This document shows, in pieces, positions 8,147 through 16,505 of a stretch of DNA of 64,000 nucleotides. The translations under genes and the position numbers were made by a program. The stretch's first letter is position 1. Each line of letters opens with the position of its first letter. The stretch is from the NCBI GenBank assembly GCA_020073245.1, contig JAIQFQ010000030.1, positions 1 through 64,000 of the forward strand, in the 5' to 3' direction. The notes under the pieces were generated by a model. The model saw only the letters and a list, made by a program, of their open reading frames with translations. It searched no databases and was not told the origin of the DNA. Source of the DNA: Terriglobia bacterium. GTDB taxonomy: Bacteria > Acidobacteriota > Thermoanaerobaculia > Thermoanaerobaculales > Thermoanaerobaculaceae.

Positions 8147-9493
8147 ATGAAAACTCGAAGGTCGCTTCTCGTGACGCTCACCATGGCTGTCGTGGTCGCC
8201 GCCGCCGGCCACGCTGCCGGCCCCCGCTCCAAGGACTCTCCGAGCCCGATCCGCCGCCCGCGAGGGATCTACGTCGTTCTCGCTGAGAAGCGTGGCGCGA
8301 AAGACGCAGACCTGGACGCCCTTCTCAGCAATCCGGCGATCTCGGGTGTTGCCCTCCGCACCTTCTGGTCCGCACTGCAGCCGGCGAAGGATCGCTACGA
8401 CCTGTCGTCGGTCGAAGCGGCATTCGCTGCGGCCGCCGCGAAAGGCAAATCCGTGCAGCTGATCCTCGTTCCGGGATTCGGGACGCCGTCGTGGGTCCTC
8501 GACGAGTTGACGAGTTGCGACGGCGGGCAGCCGCCCGAGGGCGGCGAACGGCACAAGGGTCGAGAGGGGCACCGTGGGGCTGGAGCGGCGGGCGGCCGCC
8601 GGGCCGAAGCCTCGAGCGGTGCGATCGCGCCGTGCGGGAAGGCGATGTTCAAGGTGTCGGAGGGCCGGGCTCACGGGCAGGCACAGGAGCTGCCGCTGCC
8701 GTGGAACCCGGTGTACAAGAGTTACTGGAGAGCATTTCTCACCGAAATCGCCTCGAAGTACGGGACGAACAGCGCGTTTGTCTCGATCGCGGTCGCGGGA
8801 CCGACGGCCGAATCTGTGGAGATCATCCTGCCGAGAGCCGGGGATCAGCTCGAGCGCTGGGCCCAGCTGCTAGAGCGGTCGTACCGCAACGCGTCGTACC
8901 ACCGGTCGGACAAGGCGTTCGTCGAGGAGTGGGACGCGGCCGTCACGATGTACGGAGAGATCTTTCACAACGTCACGCTCGTCGTCACCCGCGGCTCGGG
9001 TCTGCTCAACTTCACGCACGGGCAGGGGGATGCGGCGCAGGCCGAGATCATGTCCGCGTTCGCCCGTCACGATGTCGGATCCAACGGCAAGGCGACCCAG
9101 ACCAGCGGCATGAAGGCTTGTCGCGAGACCAGCGCGGGAATTCGCGGCGTCAAGGAGATGTCGGAAGACCGGTCGTTCTCGCCGCGCGTGCTTGGAGGCG
9201 CACAGTTCGATACATCGTTCTCTCAGAAGCCGGCTGTGGAGGGGTGTTCTGCCAGCTGCGATGCGTCGGCGGCCGCGTGCCGGGATATCACGCCTCAGCA
9301 GGCGCTCGCCAACGTGTTGGCCGTCTATTTCGACGACACGCCGGCGGGAAACCTCTACGGCTCGAAGAAGGGCGCCGCGCCCATGAACTACATGCAGATC
9401 TACGCGCCGGACATCACGTACGCCGCGACACAGCCTGCGGTGCAGGCGATGCTCGAGCAGGCGAGCCAGCGAATCCTCGCGCAGGCGTGGTAG
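8147..9493 (+). CDS. Exported protein, glycoside-hydrolase-like barrel (putative)
   Basis: This is a 448-residue protein whose ATG follows AGGAGGCGGGC; it opens with a signal peptide (residues about 5-24, ending HAAG). The start of the mature part (RGIYVVLAEKRG, 'GVALRTFWSALQPAKDRYDL', 'SVQLILVPGFGTPSWV') has the strand-helix style of a TIM-barrel glycosidase that begins with a 'what the traveller sees' strand, as in GH42/GH5-like proteins. This is a weak resemblance, and I cannot name catalytic acids. Residues about 125-165 are a Gly/Arg/Glu-rich low-complexity block unlike the rest; it may be a loop or a pair of compensating frameshifts. Several Cys near the C-terminus (CSASCDASAAAC) suggest disulfides. 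No operon partner. Confidence 0.6.
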   Translation: MKTRRSLLVTLTMAVVVAAAGHAAGPRSKDSPSPIRRPRGIYVVLAEKRGAKDADLDALLSNPAISGVALRTFWSALQPAKDRYDLSSVEAAFAAAAAKGKSVQLILVPGFGTPSWVLDELTSCDGGQPPEGGERHKGREGHRGAGAAGGRRAEASSGAIAPCGKAMFKVSEGRAHGQAQELPLPWNPVYKSYWRAFLTEIASKYGTNSAFVSIAVAGPTAESVEIILPRAGDQLERWAQLLERSYRNASYHRSDKAFVEEWDAAVTMYGEIFHNVTLVVTRGSGLLNFTHGQGDAAQAEIMSAFARHDVGSNGKATQTSGMKACRETSAGIRGVKEMSEDRSFSPRVLGGAQFDTSFSQKPAVEGCSASCDASAAACRDITPQQALANVLAVYFDDTPAGNLYGSKKGAAPMNYMQIYAPDITYAATQPAVQAMLEQASQRILAQAW

Positions 9494-9715
9494 GCGGGCG
9501 CGCCGCCGTCCTCGTGCGGAACATCGAGACCGGGCCGCATGACGCGCGCGGCCTTCGCCGCGTCAACACGTCGTCATCGGTGCCGAGCGTCCGATCACGC
9601 CTTCCCGCTGCGATCGGCCGCCGCCGGCAGCAGCGCCGAGGGTGACGCCTCGAGCGGCCGGCGGGGGCCTGCATACCCGCGGCCCCGGGGCGTTACGGGA
9701 CGCTGGGAGGCGACC

Positions 9716-9888
9716 ATGAACGAGCGGGACGCGATGAAGGTGGCCGAGGCCGTACGCGCGGCGTGCGTCGCCACCGCTGAGCAGGCGTACGAGGAACCGG
9801 CGTCCGCGGCCTCTGCGCCGAGGGCCGCTGGGAGTTCGCGATCGGCGCGATGCAGAAGCTGGATCTGAAGGAGGTCGTGGCCGGCTGA
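9716..9888 (+). pseudogene. Small frameshifted ORF, unknown protein
   Basis: An ATG after GGGAGGCGACC begins MNERDAMKVAEAVRAACVAT and continues to about position 9800. The frame then changes; in the neighbouring frame the text continues plausibly (GLCAEGRWEFAIGAM, LDLKEVVAG) to a TGA at 9886-9888. The two halves look like one small helical protein of about 56 residues broken by a single-base indel near 9800-9805, or a sequencing error. I do not recognise a function. Confidence 0.5.
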
Positions 9889-9964
9889 CGCCGCGATCCC
9901 GGGCGCGCCAGGGGTGCGGTTCGACTCGTTGTGGTACCCGGTAACGGCTCTCTTCACCCCGCCG

Positions 9965-11389
9965 TCAATCCGCCCGCAGGACTCGGTTTCGGATCCGGAG
10001 CTGCCGCGGCGCGCGCCCGGTGTTCTGGTTGTTTCCGCCCTGCTTGGGCCAGCGGCTCGCGGCCAATCCGGTCGAGCCCGTGGTCATCGCCACCAGGCCC
10101 ACCGCGGGGTTGTACGACCCGTAGTACAGGATGCCTGCGCCGTCGATCGCGAACCCGCCGTGCATCACGTTTCCCCACTTGTCATTGCCGGGCAGGAGCA
10201 ACCGCTTCCAGACAACGTCCCCGTCCTCGTGGATCGCCCACATGGCGCCCACCTCGTCGGCGAAATACACCACCCGATTGGAGTCGATGGTGGCGCCGGG
10301 GTAGATGTCGGGCGGATTCTGCTGCGCCGCCGGACTGTCCGCCACGTCCGGTGCGGTGTCGTACGTCCACTTGAGCGTCCCGTCGGCGCGGACGGCGAAG
10401 AACACGCCCGGCGTGCCGAGCGGGTGCTGCGACGTGCCGACGTAGATGCCTCCGTCGGTGCCGATCACGGGCGCGGCCATGATCCAGTGCCCGGTCGGGA
10501 GCTCCCACTTCGTCGTGCCGTCGGGGTTGATGGCCACGAGCTTCGGAGGCGTCCCGTTCGGGTCGTACGATCCGTAGCCCGCGTAGACAGTCCCGTCGGC
10601 GCCGATCGCCGGCGGCACGCACCCCGAGCCCGGGTGATGCCAGAGCAATTGGCCTGACGGTGAGAACGCATGAATGCCGCCGACGACGAACCCCTCCTGG
10701 TTCCCCTCGAGGGTGTTCACGTACACCTTGCTGTCGTCTCCCACGGATGGCGAGCTCCGCAGCGAGCTGAGGTGGTAGCGCGTCCCGTCGCCGAGGACGC
10801 TGTCGAGATCCGGGAAGCGAACGCTCCACTTGACGGTGCAGCCGCCCTGCAGGGCGAAGAGCTCGTGCGCCCCGCTCACGTAGATCGTGCCGTCCCTGGC
10901 GATCGCCGGCGAGTCGGGCACCGGACCGATCCCGAACGAGCCCAGGTTGGGGCACTCCCACTTCAGATGTCCCTGAGGGTCGACGGCGTGCAGGCTGCTG
11001 TCGAGACCGTTCGCGTCCGTCTCCGTCCCGAGCCCGACCATGATGTAGATGGTGCCGTCGGGCCCGACGACGGGAGACGACTTGACCGACTTACCGGTCG
11101 CGTACTTCCACTTGGTCCGGCCGTCGCGATCCACGGCGTAGAGACCCCAGGCCCTGGGCGTTCCACTCCCGCCCACCTCCGACGTCGCGATGTAGATCGT
11201 CCCGTCCGGCCCGATCGCCGGCCCGTTGTAGTACGACCCCTCGTTCGGCACGTTCCACAGTGGGGCATCGGGACCGGTGGACGTTGCATCGCTCTGTGCC
11301 CGGCCGGAGGCGGCGAGTGGCATGGAGAGAAGAAGGACGAACACCGCGCGAAACGTTGTGTTGCTCCGAACGGGATGGCTCACGAACAT
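9965..11389 (-). CDS. Secreted PQQ-type beta-propeller protein
   Basis: This is a 474-residue exported protein built of repeated propeller blades of the PQQ/pyrrolo-quinoline type. The ATG at 11389 follows GAAGGAAGCG; an in-frame GTG at 11407 is less likely. A signal peptide runs to about residue 31. Blade signatures recur: GPDGTIYIAT, GPDGTIYIMV, RDGTIYVSGA, GADGTVYAGY, TDGGIYVGTS, each followed by an aromatic strand such as GRTKWKYAT, GHLKWECP or GTLKWTYD. No PQQ-binding dehydrogenase residues are visible, so it is more likely a binding or scaffold propeller than an enzyme. It ends with a basic tail (RQLRIRNRVLRAD). Monocistronic. Confidence 0.8.
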   Translation of the reverse strand: MFVSHPVRSNTTFRAVFVLLLSMPLAASGRAQSDATSTGPDAPLWNVPNEGSYYNGPAIGPDGTIYIATSEVGGSGTPRAWGLYAVDRDGRTKWKYATGKSVKSSPVVGPDGTIYIMVGLGTETDANGLDSSLHAVDPQGHLKWECPNLGSFGIGPVPDSPAIARDGTIYVSGAHELFALQGGCTVKWSVRFPDLDSVLGDGTRYHLSSLRSSPSVGDDSKVYVNTLEGNQEGFVVGGIHAFSPSGQLLWHHPGSGCVPPAIGADGTVYAGYGSYDPNGTPPKLVAINPDGTTKWELPTGHWIMAAPVIGTDGGIYVGTSQHPLGTPGVFFAVRADGTLKWTYDTAPDVADSPAAQQNPPDIYPGATIDSNRVVYFADEVGAMWAIHEDGDVVWKRLLLPGNDKWGNVMHGGFAIDGAGILYYGSYNPAVGLVAMTTGSTGLAASRWPKQGGNNQNTGRAPRQLRIRNRVLRAD

Positions 11390-12152
11390 CGCTTCCTTCG
11401 CAGGCACACTTCACACCCGTTTGCCGTCCGTCGTAGAGCTTTCTTTGTCATCCCGACCCCGAGCATCGCGAGGGGGAGGGATCTGCTTTTCCCAGGCGGA
11501 AGACAAGACCCCACTCCCTGCCCTCCCATTCGCATTTCGGGGCAGGCTGAGACACCGCTCCGCCTCTCGGCACGCTCCGTTGGACGGGCAATTGGCGTCA
11601 GAACACCTGCCGGACGGCGCCAGAGCACGGGAGGCCGAAGGCCGCGTCGTGTTGTGCCCGGGCGCGTGACCCGGCAAGAACCCGAGTCGGATGGATCCCG
11701 CGCAGTCGCAGCGGCACTCGCGTCGGGCCTTTTCGGCCGTCGTCGGACCGTAGGAATCGCCGCCACCGCTCCGCCTCGTTGAGGGATGGGAATCTCCCTT
11801 CTCACCTTGGACCATGCTAGCGCCGCGGGAGGCTCGGTCAAACTCCCGCGGCGAGAAACGTGACCTTGGCTTCAATCTCGATGGAGCGGTGTCGGGGCTG
11901 GGGTGCGGGTGAGAAAGAGGGCGAGAAGGACGCGGAGCCTCGGTCGCCAGGCCTGCCGCGCAACGCTCCGCCATCGCGCCTGGCTCCCGCTGAGCGGAAG
12001 CTGCGCGGCTGGCGGGCCCAGGTAGCCGGGCCGAGGCGTCAGGCGGCTGAGCGCCGGACGACCGCCGCGGCGTTGCCGCTCGCGCGCCCAGCTGTCGTCG
12101 CGCCGATCACCAGCGCCCGCACCCCGGAACCGCGCGCTCCGCTCGTTGTGTC
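11390..12152. other. Intergenic region with repeat arm and a gene relic
   Basis: About 760 bases without an intact gene. At 11446-11500 there is one arm of the interspersed TGTCATCCCGA repeat family (full copies at 16174 and 59901). The 12043-12137 part is a relic of an aldo/keto reductase, listed separately. The stretch between them holds nothing I recognise. Confidence 0.5.
12043..12137 (+). pseudogene. Aldo/keto reductase relic (internal fragment)
   Basis: The translation AAERRTTAAALPLA, then RPAVVAPITSARTPE, matches residues about 251-284 of the reductase at 4887-5819, with one in-frame loss of 12 bases (the WLRT segment). Only about 95 bases are preserved, with no start and no continuation. 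A decayed paralogue is the simplest explanation. Confidence 0.65.
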
Positions 12153-14213
12153 TTAGGGGAGTGTTCGGGCCAGGCGGAAGCCCATGATGACGTCGCGGTA
12201 GTCGGCGGGGTTCCGCTCGCGAGTCGCGGAGCGGAGAAGCCACGCAGGAAACCACCAGGAGCCGCCGCGATCGACGCGCATGCAGGCGCTTCCTGCCTCG
12301 GCGGCGCTCCCATCCGCCGGCGCGTGGGTGTAGCTGTCGGCATAGCAATCCTGCGTCCACTGCCAGACGTCGCCGGCCATGTCGTAAAGACCGAAGGCGT
12401 TTGCGGGCTTCGAGCCCACCGGATGAGTCCGACCGCCGGAGTTGTCCTTGTACCAGGCATGGCCGGCGGCGGCAGCGTCGTCGTCGCCCCACCAGAAGCG
12501 CGTCGTCGACCCTGCGCGCGCCGCATACTCCCATTCCGCTTCGCTGGGGAGCCGGTAGGGGCCGTCACCCGAGGGCTGGCGCACCTTGCCGTTCAGCCAA
12601 GCCACATAGACGCGCGCATCCTGCCAACTGACGCACACCACCGGGTCACGGTCGGTTTGAGCGAAGCCGGGATCCTGCCAACTCAGCTCCGCCAGCTTGT
12701 TCCATTTGAAACTGCCGCGACCACAACCATCCCCCGCGGGATACCCGGTCTCGTGGACGAATGCCGCATATTCACCGCGCGTCACGTCATACTTGCCCAA
12801 GGCGAACGAGCGCAGCGAGACAACGTGCTGCGGCGCTTCATCGGCAACCGATTCCAGATTGCCACCGTGACTCGCCGCCCAGGATTTCTCGTCCGCCGAC
12901 GAGCCCATGGTGAACTCGCCCGCCGGGACCACCACCATCTCGGGACAATCCGGGCAGTCGCGGAACGCGGTACCGGGCGCGCGTGCGGAGCTCGCCGGGG
13001 CTGGCGCATCGAGCTTCTCGAGTACCGTCTGGGCGCCGTGGCGGATCTCACCGCGGTACTGCTCCGTGTCGGTCCACGATGACGCAGGCACTGCGTGAGC
13101 GTCGAGCAGGGCCAGTGCCTTCTCGGCATGCTGCCGTGCCAAGTCCTTCTGGCTGTCCTGCAAATATGCCTCGGCGAGGGTCTCGTGGGCGTCGGCCGAC
13201 TCCGGATACGCGAGAAGAACGAGCTGCAAGACCTCGACCGCGAGCTTCGGCTCGCCCTCGCGCATGTGGTCCTGGCCGATGGTGCTGACCGTGATCTCGG
13301 GGAACAGCTGCGCCTCGGGATCCCTCCGCCGGGCCTCGGTGAGAAGTTGCGTGACCTGGGCGACGCCTCCGGGCGCCCAGATCTGATCGATGATGGCTGC
13401 CGATGCCACGGTATCCGCCGGCGCGTGGCCCGGCGTTTTGAGCAGTGTGGTCACGAACCAATGCGCGATGATGCCGGGCAACTCGGGATGTGGTTCGAAC
13501 AAGTCGGTCCCGTGGTTGCCGGTGGCGGGGACCCTGCCGACATCGAATGGCTCATACCACAACCAGGGTGCCTCTTCCGCCGCCGAGTAGTGGACGAATC
13601 TTCTGCTCGGGCTGGAAGCAGTTATGTAGAGCAACTCCATCGCTTCCACAATGGGAGGGTATTCGTCGCCGTCGGACACGACGAATAGCTCCGGCAGTTG
13701 CGACGCCTGGTGCAGGAAGGCGAGGCCGTCGCGCGAGGTCTCTCCGGACAGCAATGCCAGCGACTTCACCGCGGCGGGATGCCGGCGCGCCGTCTCGACG
13801 GAGTTCTCGACGCCGATGACGCCGGCTCCACCCACGCCGATGACGTCGCGCTGGACGCCCGGTTGCGAGACCAGATACTGAAAGGTTGTCTCAAGGTCGC
13901 CGGCCCACTTCTGCCTGTCATGCTTGCCGCCGCTCTCGCCGTGTCCGCGACTATCGACGGTCAGCGTGTTGATCCCGGCCGACGCCAGTCGCGCCGCCAC
14001 ATCGCTCCACGACCCGCGCGCCCGGTTGCTCTGATGGAACAGCAGCACGCCCGGACCAGGCCTGGCCGCGGCGAAGTAGGTTGCCTTCAGGATGGTGCCG
14101 TCGGGCGCCTTCAGGTCAATGACTCGTGCCGCCGGAGGCTGTGTGCCCTGTCCCAGGGCGGCCACGGTCAAGGTCAACAATGCTGGCGGCAGGACGATCC
14201 CCAGTTGTTTCAT
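12153..14213 (-). CDS. Exported fusion: alpha/beta hydrolase, helical repeats, formylglycine-generating-enzyme-type domain
   Basis: This is a 686-residue protein; the ATG at 14213 follows GAGGAGGGTTCATTCG and opens a signal peptide. Residues about 25-290 are an alpha/beta-hydrolase fold: the oxyanion strand 'GPGVLLFHQSNRARGSW', 'VDSRGHGESGG', a candidate acid in SDGDEYP and a candidate His in GNHGTDLF. The nucleophile elbow reads GVGGAGVIG, so the expected Ser is absent. Residues about 320-420 are helical with a TPR-like segment (AYPESADAHETLAEAYL). Residues about 440-686 are an FGE-sulfatase/SUMF1-type domain: MVVVPAGEFTMGSS at the start, RLPSEAEWEYAARAG, FGLYDMAGDVWQW, RGGSWW and MGFRLAR at the end. 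This domain type also occurs in non-enzymatic binding proteins. The role is unknown; I infer a periplasmic protein with a degenerate hydrolase module. Confidence 0.85.
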   Translation of the reverse strand: MKQLGIVLPPALLTLTVAALGQGTQPPAARVIDLKAPDGTILKATYFAAARPGPGVLLFHQSNRARGSWSDVAARLASAGINTLTVDSRGHGESGGKHDRQKWAGDLETTFQYLVSQPGVQRDVIGVGGAGVIGVENSVETARRHPAAVKSLALLSGETSRDGLAFLHQASQLPELFVVSDGDEYPPIVEAMELLYITASSPSRRFVHYSAAEEAPWLWYEPFDVGRVPATGNHGTDLFEPHPELPGIIAHWFVTTLLKTPGHAPADTVASAAIIDQIWAPGGVAQVTQLLTEARRRDPEAQLFPEITVSTIGQDHMREGEPKLAVEVLQLVLLAYPESADAHETLAEAYLQDSQKDLARQHAEKALALLDAHAVPASSWTDTEQYRGEIRHGAQTVLEKLDAPAPASSARAPGTAFRDCPDCPEMVVVPAGEFTMGSSADEKSWAASHGGNLESVADEAPQHVVSLRSFALGKYDVTRGEYAAFVHETGYPAGDGCGRGSFKWNKLAELSWQDPGFAQTDRDPVVCVSWQDARVYVAWLNGKVRQPSGDGPYRLPSEAEWEYAARAGSTTRFWWGDDDAAAAGHAWYKDNSGGRTHPVGSKPANAFGLYDMAGDVWQWTQDCYADSYTHAPADGSAAEAGSACMRVDRGGSWWFPAWLLRSATRERNPADYRDVIMGFRLARTLP

Positions 14214-14671
14214 CGAATGAACCCTCCTCAATCTCATCCCGTTGCGAGACGGGCAGTGCATCGTCCAACAGTTCGCCAGGCCGAATTCATCCTCTTCAGC
14301 AGGGAGTAGGGGAGGCGGGTTGGGATGGATTGCATGCTGGCCTAGACAGAATGGAAAGGAATTTCCTTCCGCATTTGGGGCAAGATCGCAGCGCAACCGG
14401 AGTCCGTGTCGAGGTTTCAGCAGAGCATGCGATGGGCGGATCGAGGGCTCAGCGTGACCGCGTCTGGGCTGAAGTGGGCGCCGAAGGCGGCGAAGCCCTG
14501 CCCGGCGAAGGAGCCGGGCGGGCTGCGCGGATCGGCGCCCTTGGCAGCGAGGTGGCGGAGGATCGTGTGGATCATCTTACAATCAGCTACCCATTTACCT
14601 GGCACACATTGCGGACCAGCCAGCTGAGGCCCCGCCATACGGTGTAACCGCGGCAAGCGCGTGCCTGGCGC
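14214..14671. other. Intergenic region, possible transposase relic
   Basis: About 460 bases. The minus-strand text IHTILRHLAAKGADPRSPPG (14500-14580) is faintly like the C-terminus of an IS91-type transposase, but it is short and unsupported. A short odd-centred palindrome AAGGAATTTCCTT is at 14356-14368 and recurs at 53078-53090. The region is upstream of the fusion gene, so its promoter probably lies here. Confidence 0.35.
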
Positions 14672-15919
14672 CTATAGGCGCCAGCGGCCGCGAAGCAGGC
14701 GCTGCATCAGGGGGCCGCTGATCATCGAGGTGACCAGCGCCATCACGACCAACGCGACGAACAGCGGCTCGCCGATCACACCCCGCTGGAGCGCGATCAA
14801 GCCGAGGATGATCTCCATTCCGCCCCTGGCGTTCATGGCCGCGCCGACCGCCCACGCCTCGCGAGACGGCATGCCGGCTAGCCGGGACGCGACGCCGACA
14901 CCAGTCAGCTTGCCGATGCACGCCAGCGCAAGCACGATCACCACCAGCCCCGGCTCGAACGACCGCGCGAAATTGACTCGTAGACCGACGCTCGCGAAGA
15001 ACAGCGGGGCGAAGAAGAACGATCCAAACCGCTCGGTAGTCTCCCGCATCTCCTCGCCGAAGTGCTCGCAGTCGCCGAGGGCGATCCCGACCAGGAACGA
15101 GCCGAACACTGCGTGGATGCCGATCCACTCCGCGACGGCTGCGGCGAGAAGACCGAGGGCGAGGGAGAAGCCCAGTACCCCGCCCGGCCAGGAGAAGTGA
15201 CGGCGAACCCAGTGCAAGTGGCGGTGGATCGCCCAGCGGCCCATGGTGAGCATGAGCAGCGTGAATCCGACCGTCAGCGCGACCGTCGCCGCGACCGAGT
15301 GCCGGCCCGGTTCTCCGTGCCTCATCAATGCAAGCACGATGGCGAAGACGAACCAACCGGCGAGGTCGTCCACCATCGCGGCCGCCACTGTTACCTGGCC
15401 GACGTCGGTACGGAAGAGGTTGAGGTCCATCAGCGTGCGGGCGATCACCGGCAGCGCCGAGATCGAAAGCGCGGTGGCGAAGAACAGTGCGAGCACGAGC
15501 GGGACCTGCCCTGGCAGAGGCGTCAACAGCCCCGGCGCTAGGAGTGCGATTGCAAAACCGAGCACAAATGGAACCGTGAGGCCGCCGATGCTGGCGGCCA
15601 CCGCGACCCTGCCGAGGCGCAAGACGCGGAACAGGTCGACCTCCATCCCGGCGACGAGGAGGAACAGCACGATCGACACGGCGGCAATCCCGTCCATGAC
15701 CGGGCCAAGGCTGGCGTGCACCGGGAAGAGCGCCTCTTCAGCGGCGGGGAAGATCGTGCCGAGGACCGTCGGGCCGAGCAGGACTCCGGCGAGGAGCTCA
15801 CCCACGACGGCGGGCTGCCCGAGCTTGCGTGACAGCTCGCCGAGCAGACGCGCAAGCGCGAGCAACACTCCCAGGGCCAGCAACAGGGCGGCGACGTCCT
15901 CGGGGTGAAGTGTCCCCAC
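14672..15919 (-). CDS. Cation/proton antiporter (CPA2 / KefB-like)
   Basis: This is a 415-residue inner-membrane antiporter that exchanges Na+ or K+ for protons. The start is GTG at 15919 after GCAGGAGAACC; the longer upstream frame has no ribosome site. About 12-13 hydrophobic helices are visible, beginning HPEDVAALLLALGVLLALARLLGEL. Family text includes GQPAVVGELLAGVLLGPTVLG, the unwound-helix pair ALSISALPVIARTLMDL, and VDDLAGWFVFAIVLAL with the conserved Asp. There is no C-terminal TrkA-N/RCK domain, so regulation by nucleotide is not expected. No operon partner is seen. Confidence 0.9.
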   Translation of the reverse strand: MGTLHPEDVAALLLALGVLLALARLLGELSRKLGQPAVVGELLAGVLLGPTVLGTIFPAAEEALFPVHASLGPVMDGIAAVSIVLFLLVAGMEVDLFRVLRLGRVAVAASIGGLTVPFVLGFAIALLAPGLLTPLPGQVPLVLALFFATALSISALPVIARTLMDLNLFRTDVGQVTVAAAMVDDLAGWFVFAIVLALMRHGEPGRHSVAATVALTVGFTLLMLTMGRWAIHRHLHWVRRHFSWPGGVLGFSLALGLLAAAVAEWIGIHAVFGSFLVGIALGDCEHFGEEMRETTERFGSFFFAPLFFASVGLRVNFARSFEPGLVVIVLALACIGKLTGVGVASRLAGMPSREAWAVGAAMNARGGMEIILGLIALQRGVIGEPLFVALVVMALVTSMISGPLMQRLLRGRWRL

Positions 15920-16505
15920 GGTTCTCCTGCTCCCTCTGATCGAAAACGCGAATTGGGCGCGACCATCCAACCAGCTTCGTCAGCGTGTGTCAAGGCGGCC
16001 GGTCAGCACTGGACTGGCGGGCGCACTTCAGCTACGTACGCCCCGGGCATTTGCTAGGGGAGTTCGAGGCCGATTGCGAGCGCCTGGAGGCGGCAGTTGG
16101 GAAAGCTGGAAGTGCTGACCGGAGGTCATTGTCCAGAGGGTCTCCCCAGCTCGATCGTGCCTCCGCTCAACATTGTCATCCCGAGGAGGGACGCCGCAGG
16201 CGGACCGACGAGGGGTCTGGGCGGGGGGAAGGAACCAAACCGGCCGTGCCCCCCACCCAGATCCCTCGCTCCGCTCGGGATGACAGGAAAAGGCCGCGTG
16301 CCTGTCTGAATGACTTTCATGGTCCGGGGTGCGCCCACGGCCCATGAGGATTGTGAGATCGTCATGCACGGTGCCCACTGACTCACCCGGGGCACGCCGC
16401 TGATGAGGGTGCCGCGGGCGCTCGTGGCGCCGCGATTCGCGGGCGCCGTGGTCAGTCGCGGCGGCGCGTGAGCGACCGTGAAACAATGCGACCCAAGGGG
16501 GCCGA
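15920..16505. other. Divergent intergenic region with an interspersed inverted repeat
   Basis: About 590 bases between the antiporter (minus) and murJ (plus). It holds the inverted-repeat element at 16174-16285 and the GTGAGATCGTCAT motif at 16352-16374. I see no ORF with a ribosome site. Confidence 0.5.
16174..16285. repeat. Interspersed inverted repeat, TGTCATCCCGAG family
   Basis: The ends TGTCATCCCGAG and CTCGGGATGACA are perfect reverse complements. The body carries a second GC-rich self-complementary part (GGGTCTGGGCGGGGGG opposite CCCCCCACCCAGATCCC). The ends resemble the widespread TGTCAT...ATGACA palindromic elements seen in many environmental genomes. A diverged full copy lies at 59901-59993 and a single arm at 11446. 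Confidence 0.8.

Noticed and set aside
14417..14656. Possible IS91-type transposase C-terminus on the minus strand
   Set aside because: Only about 20 residues of faint resemblance, no ends or other parts of an element; kept only as a note in the intergenic entry.
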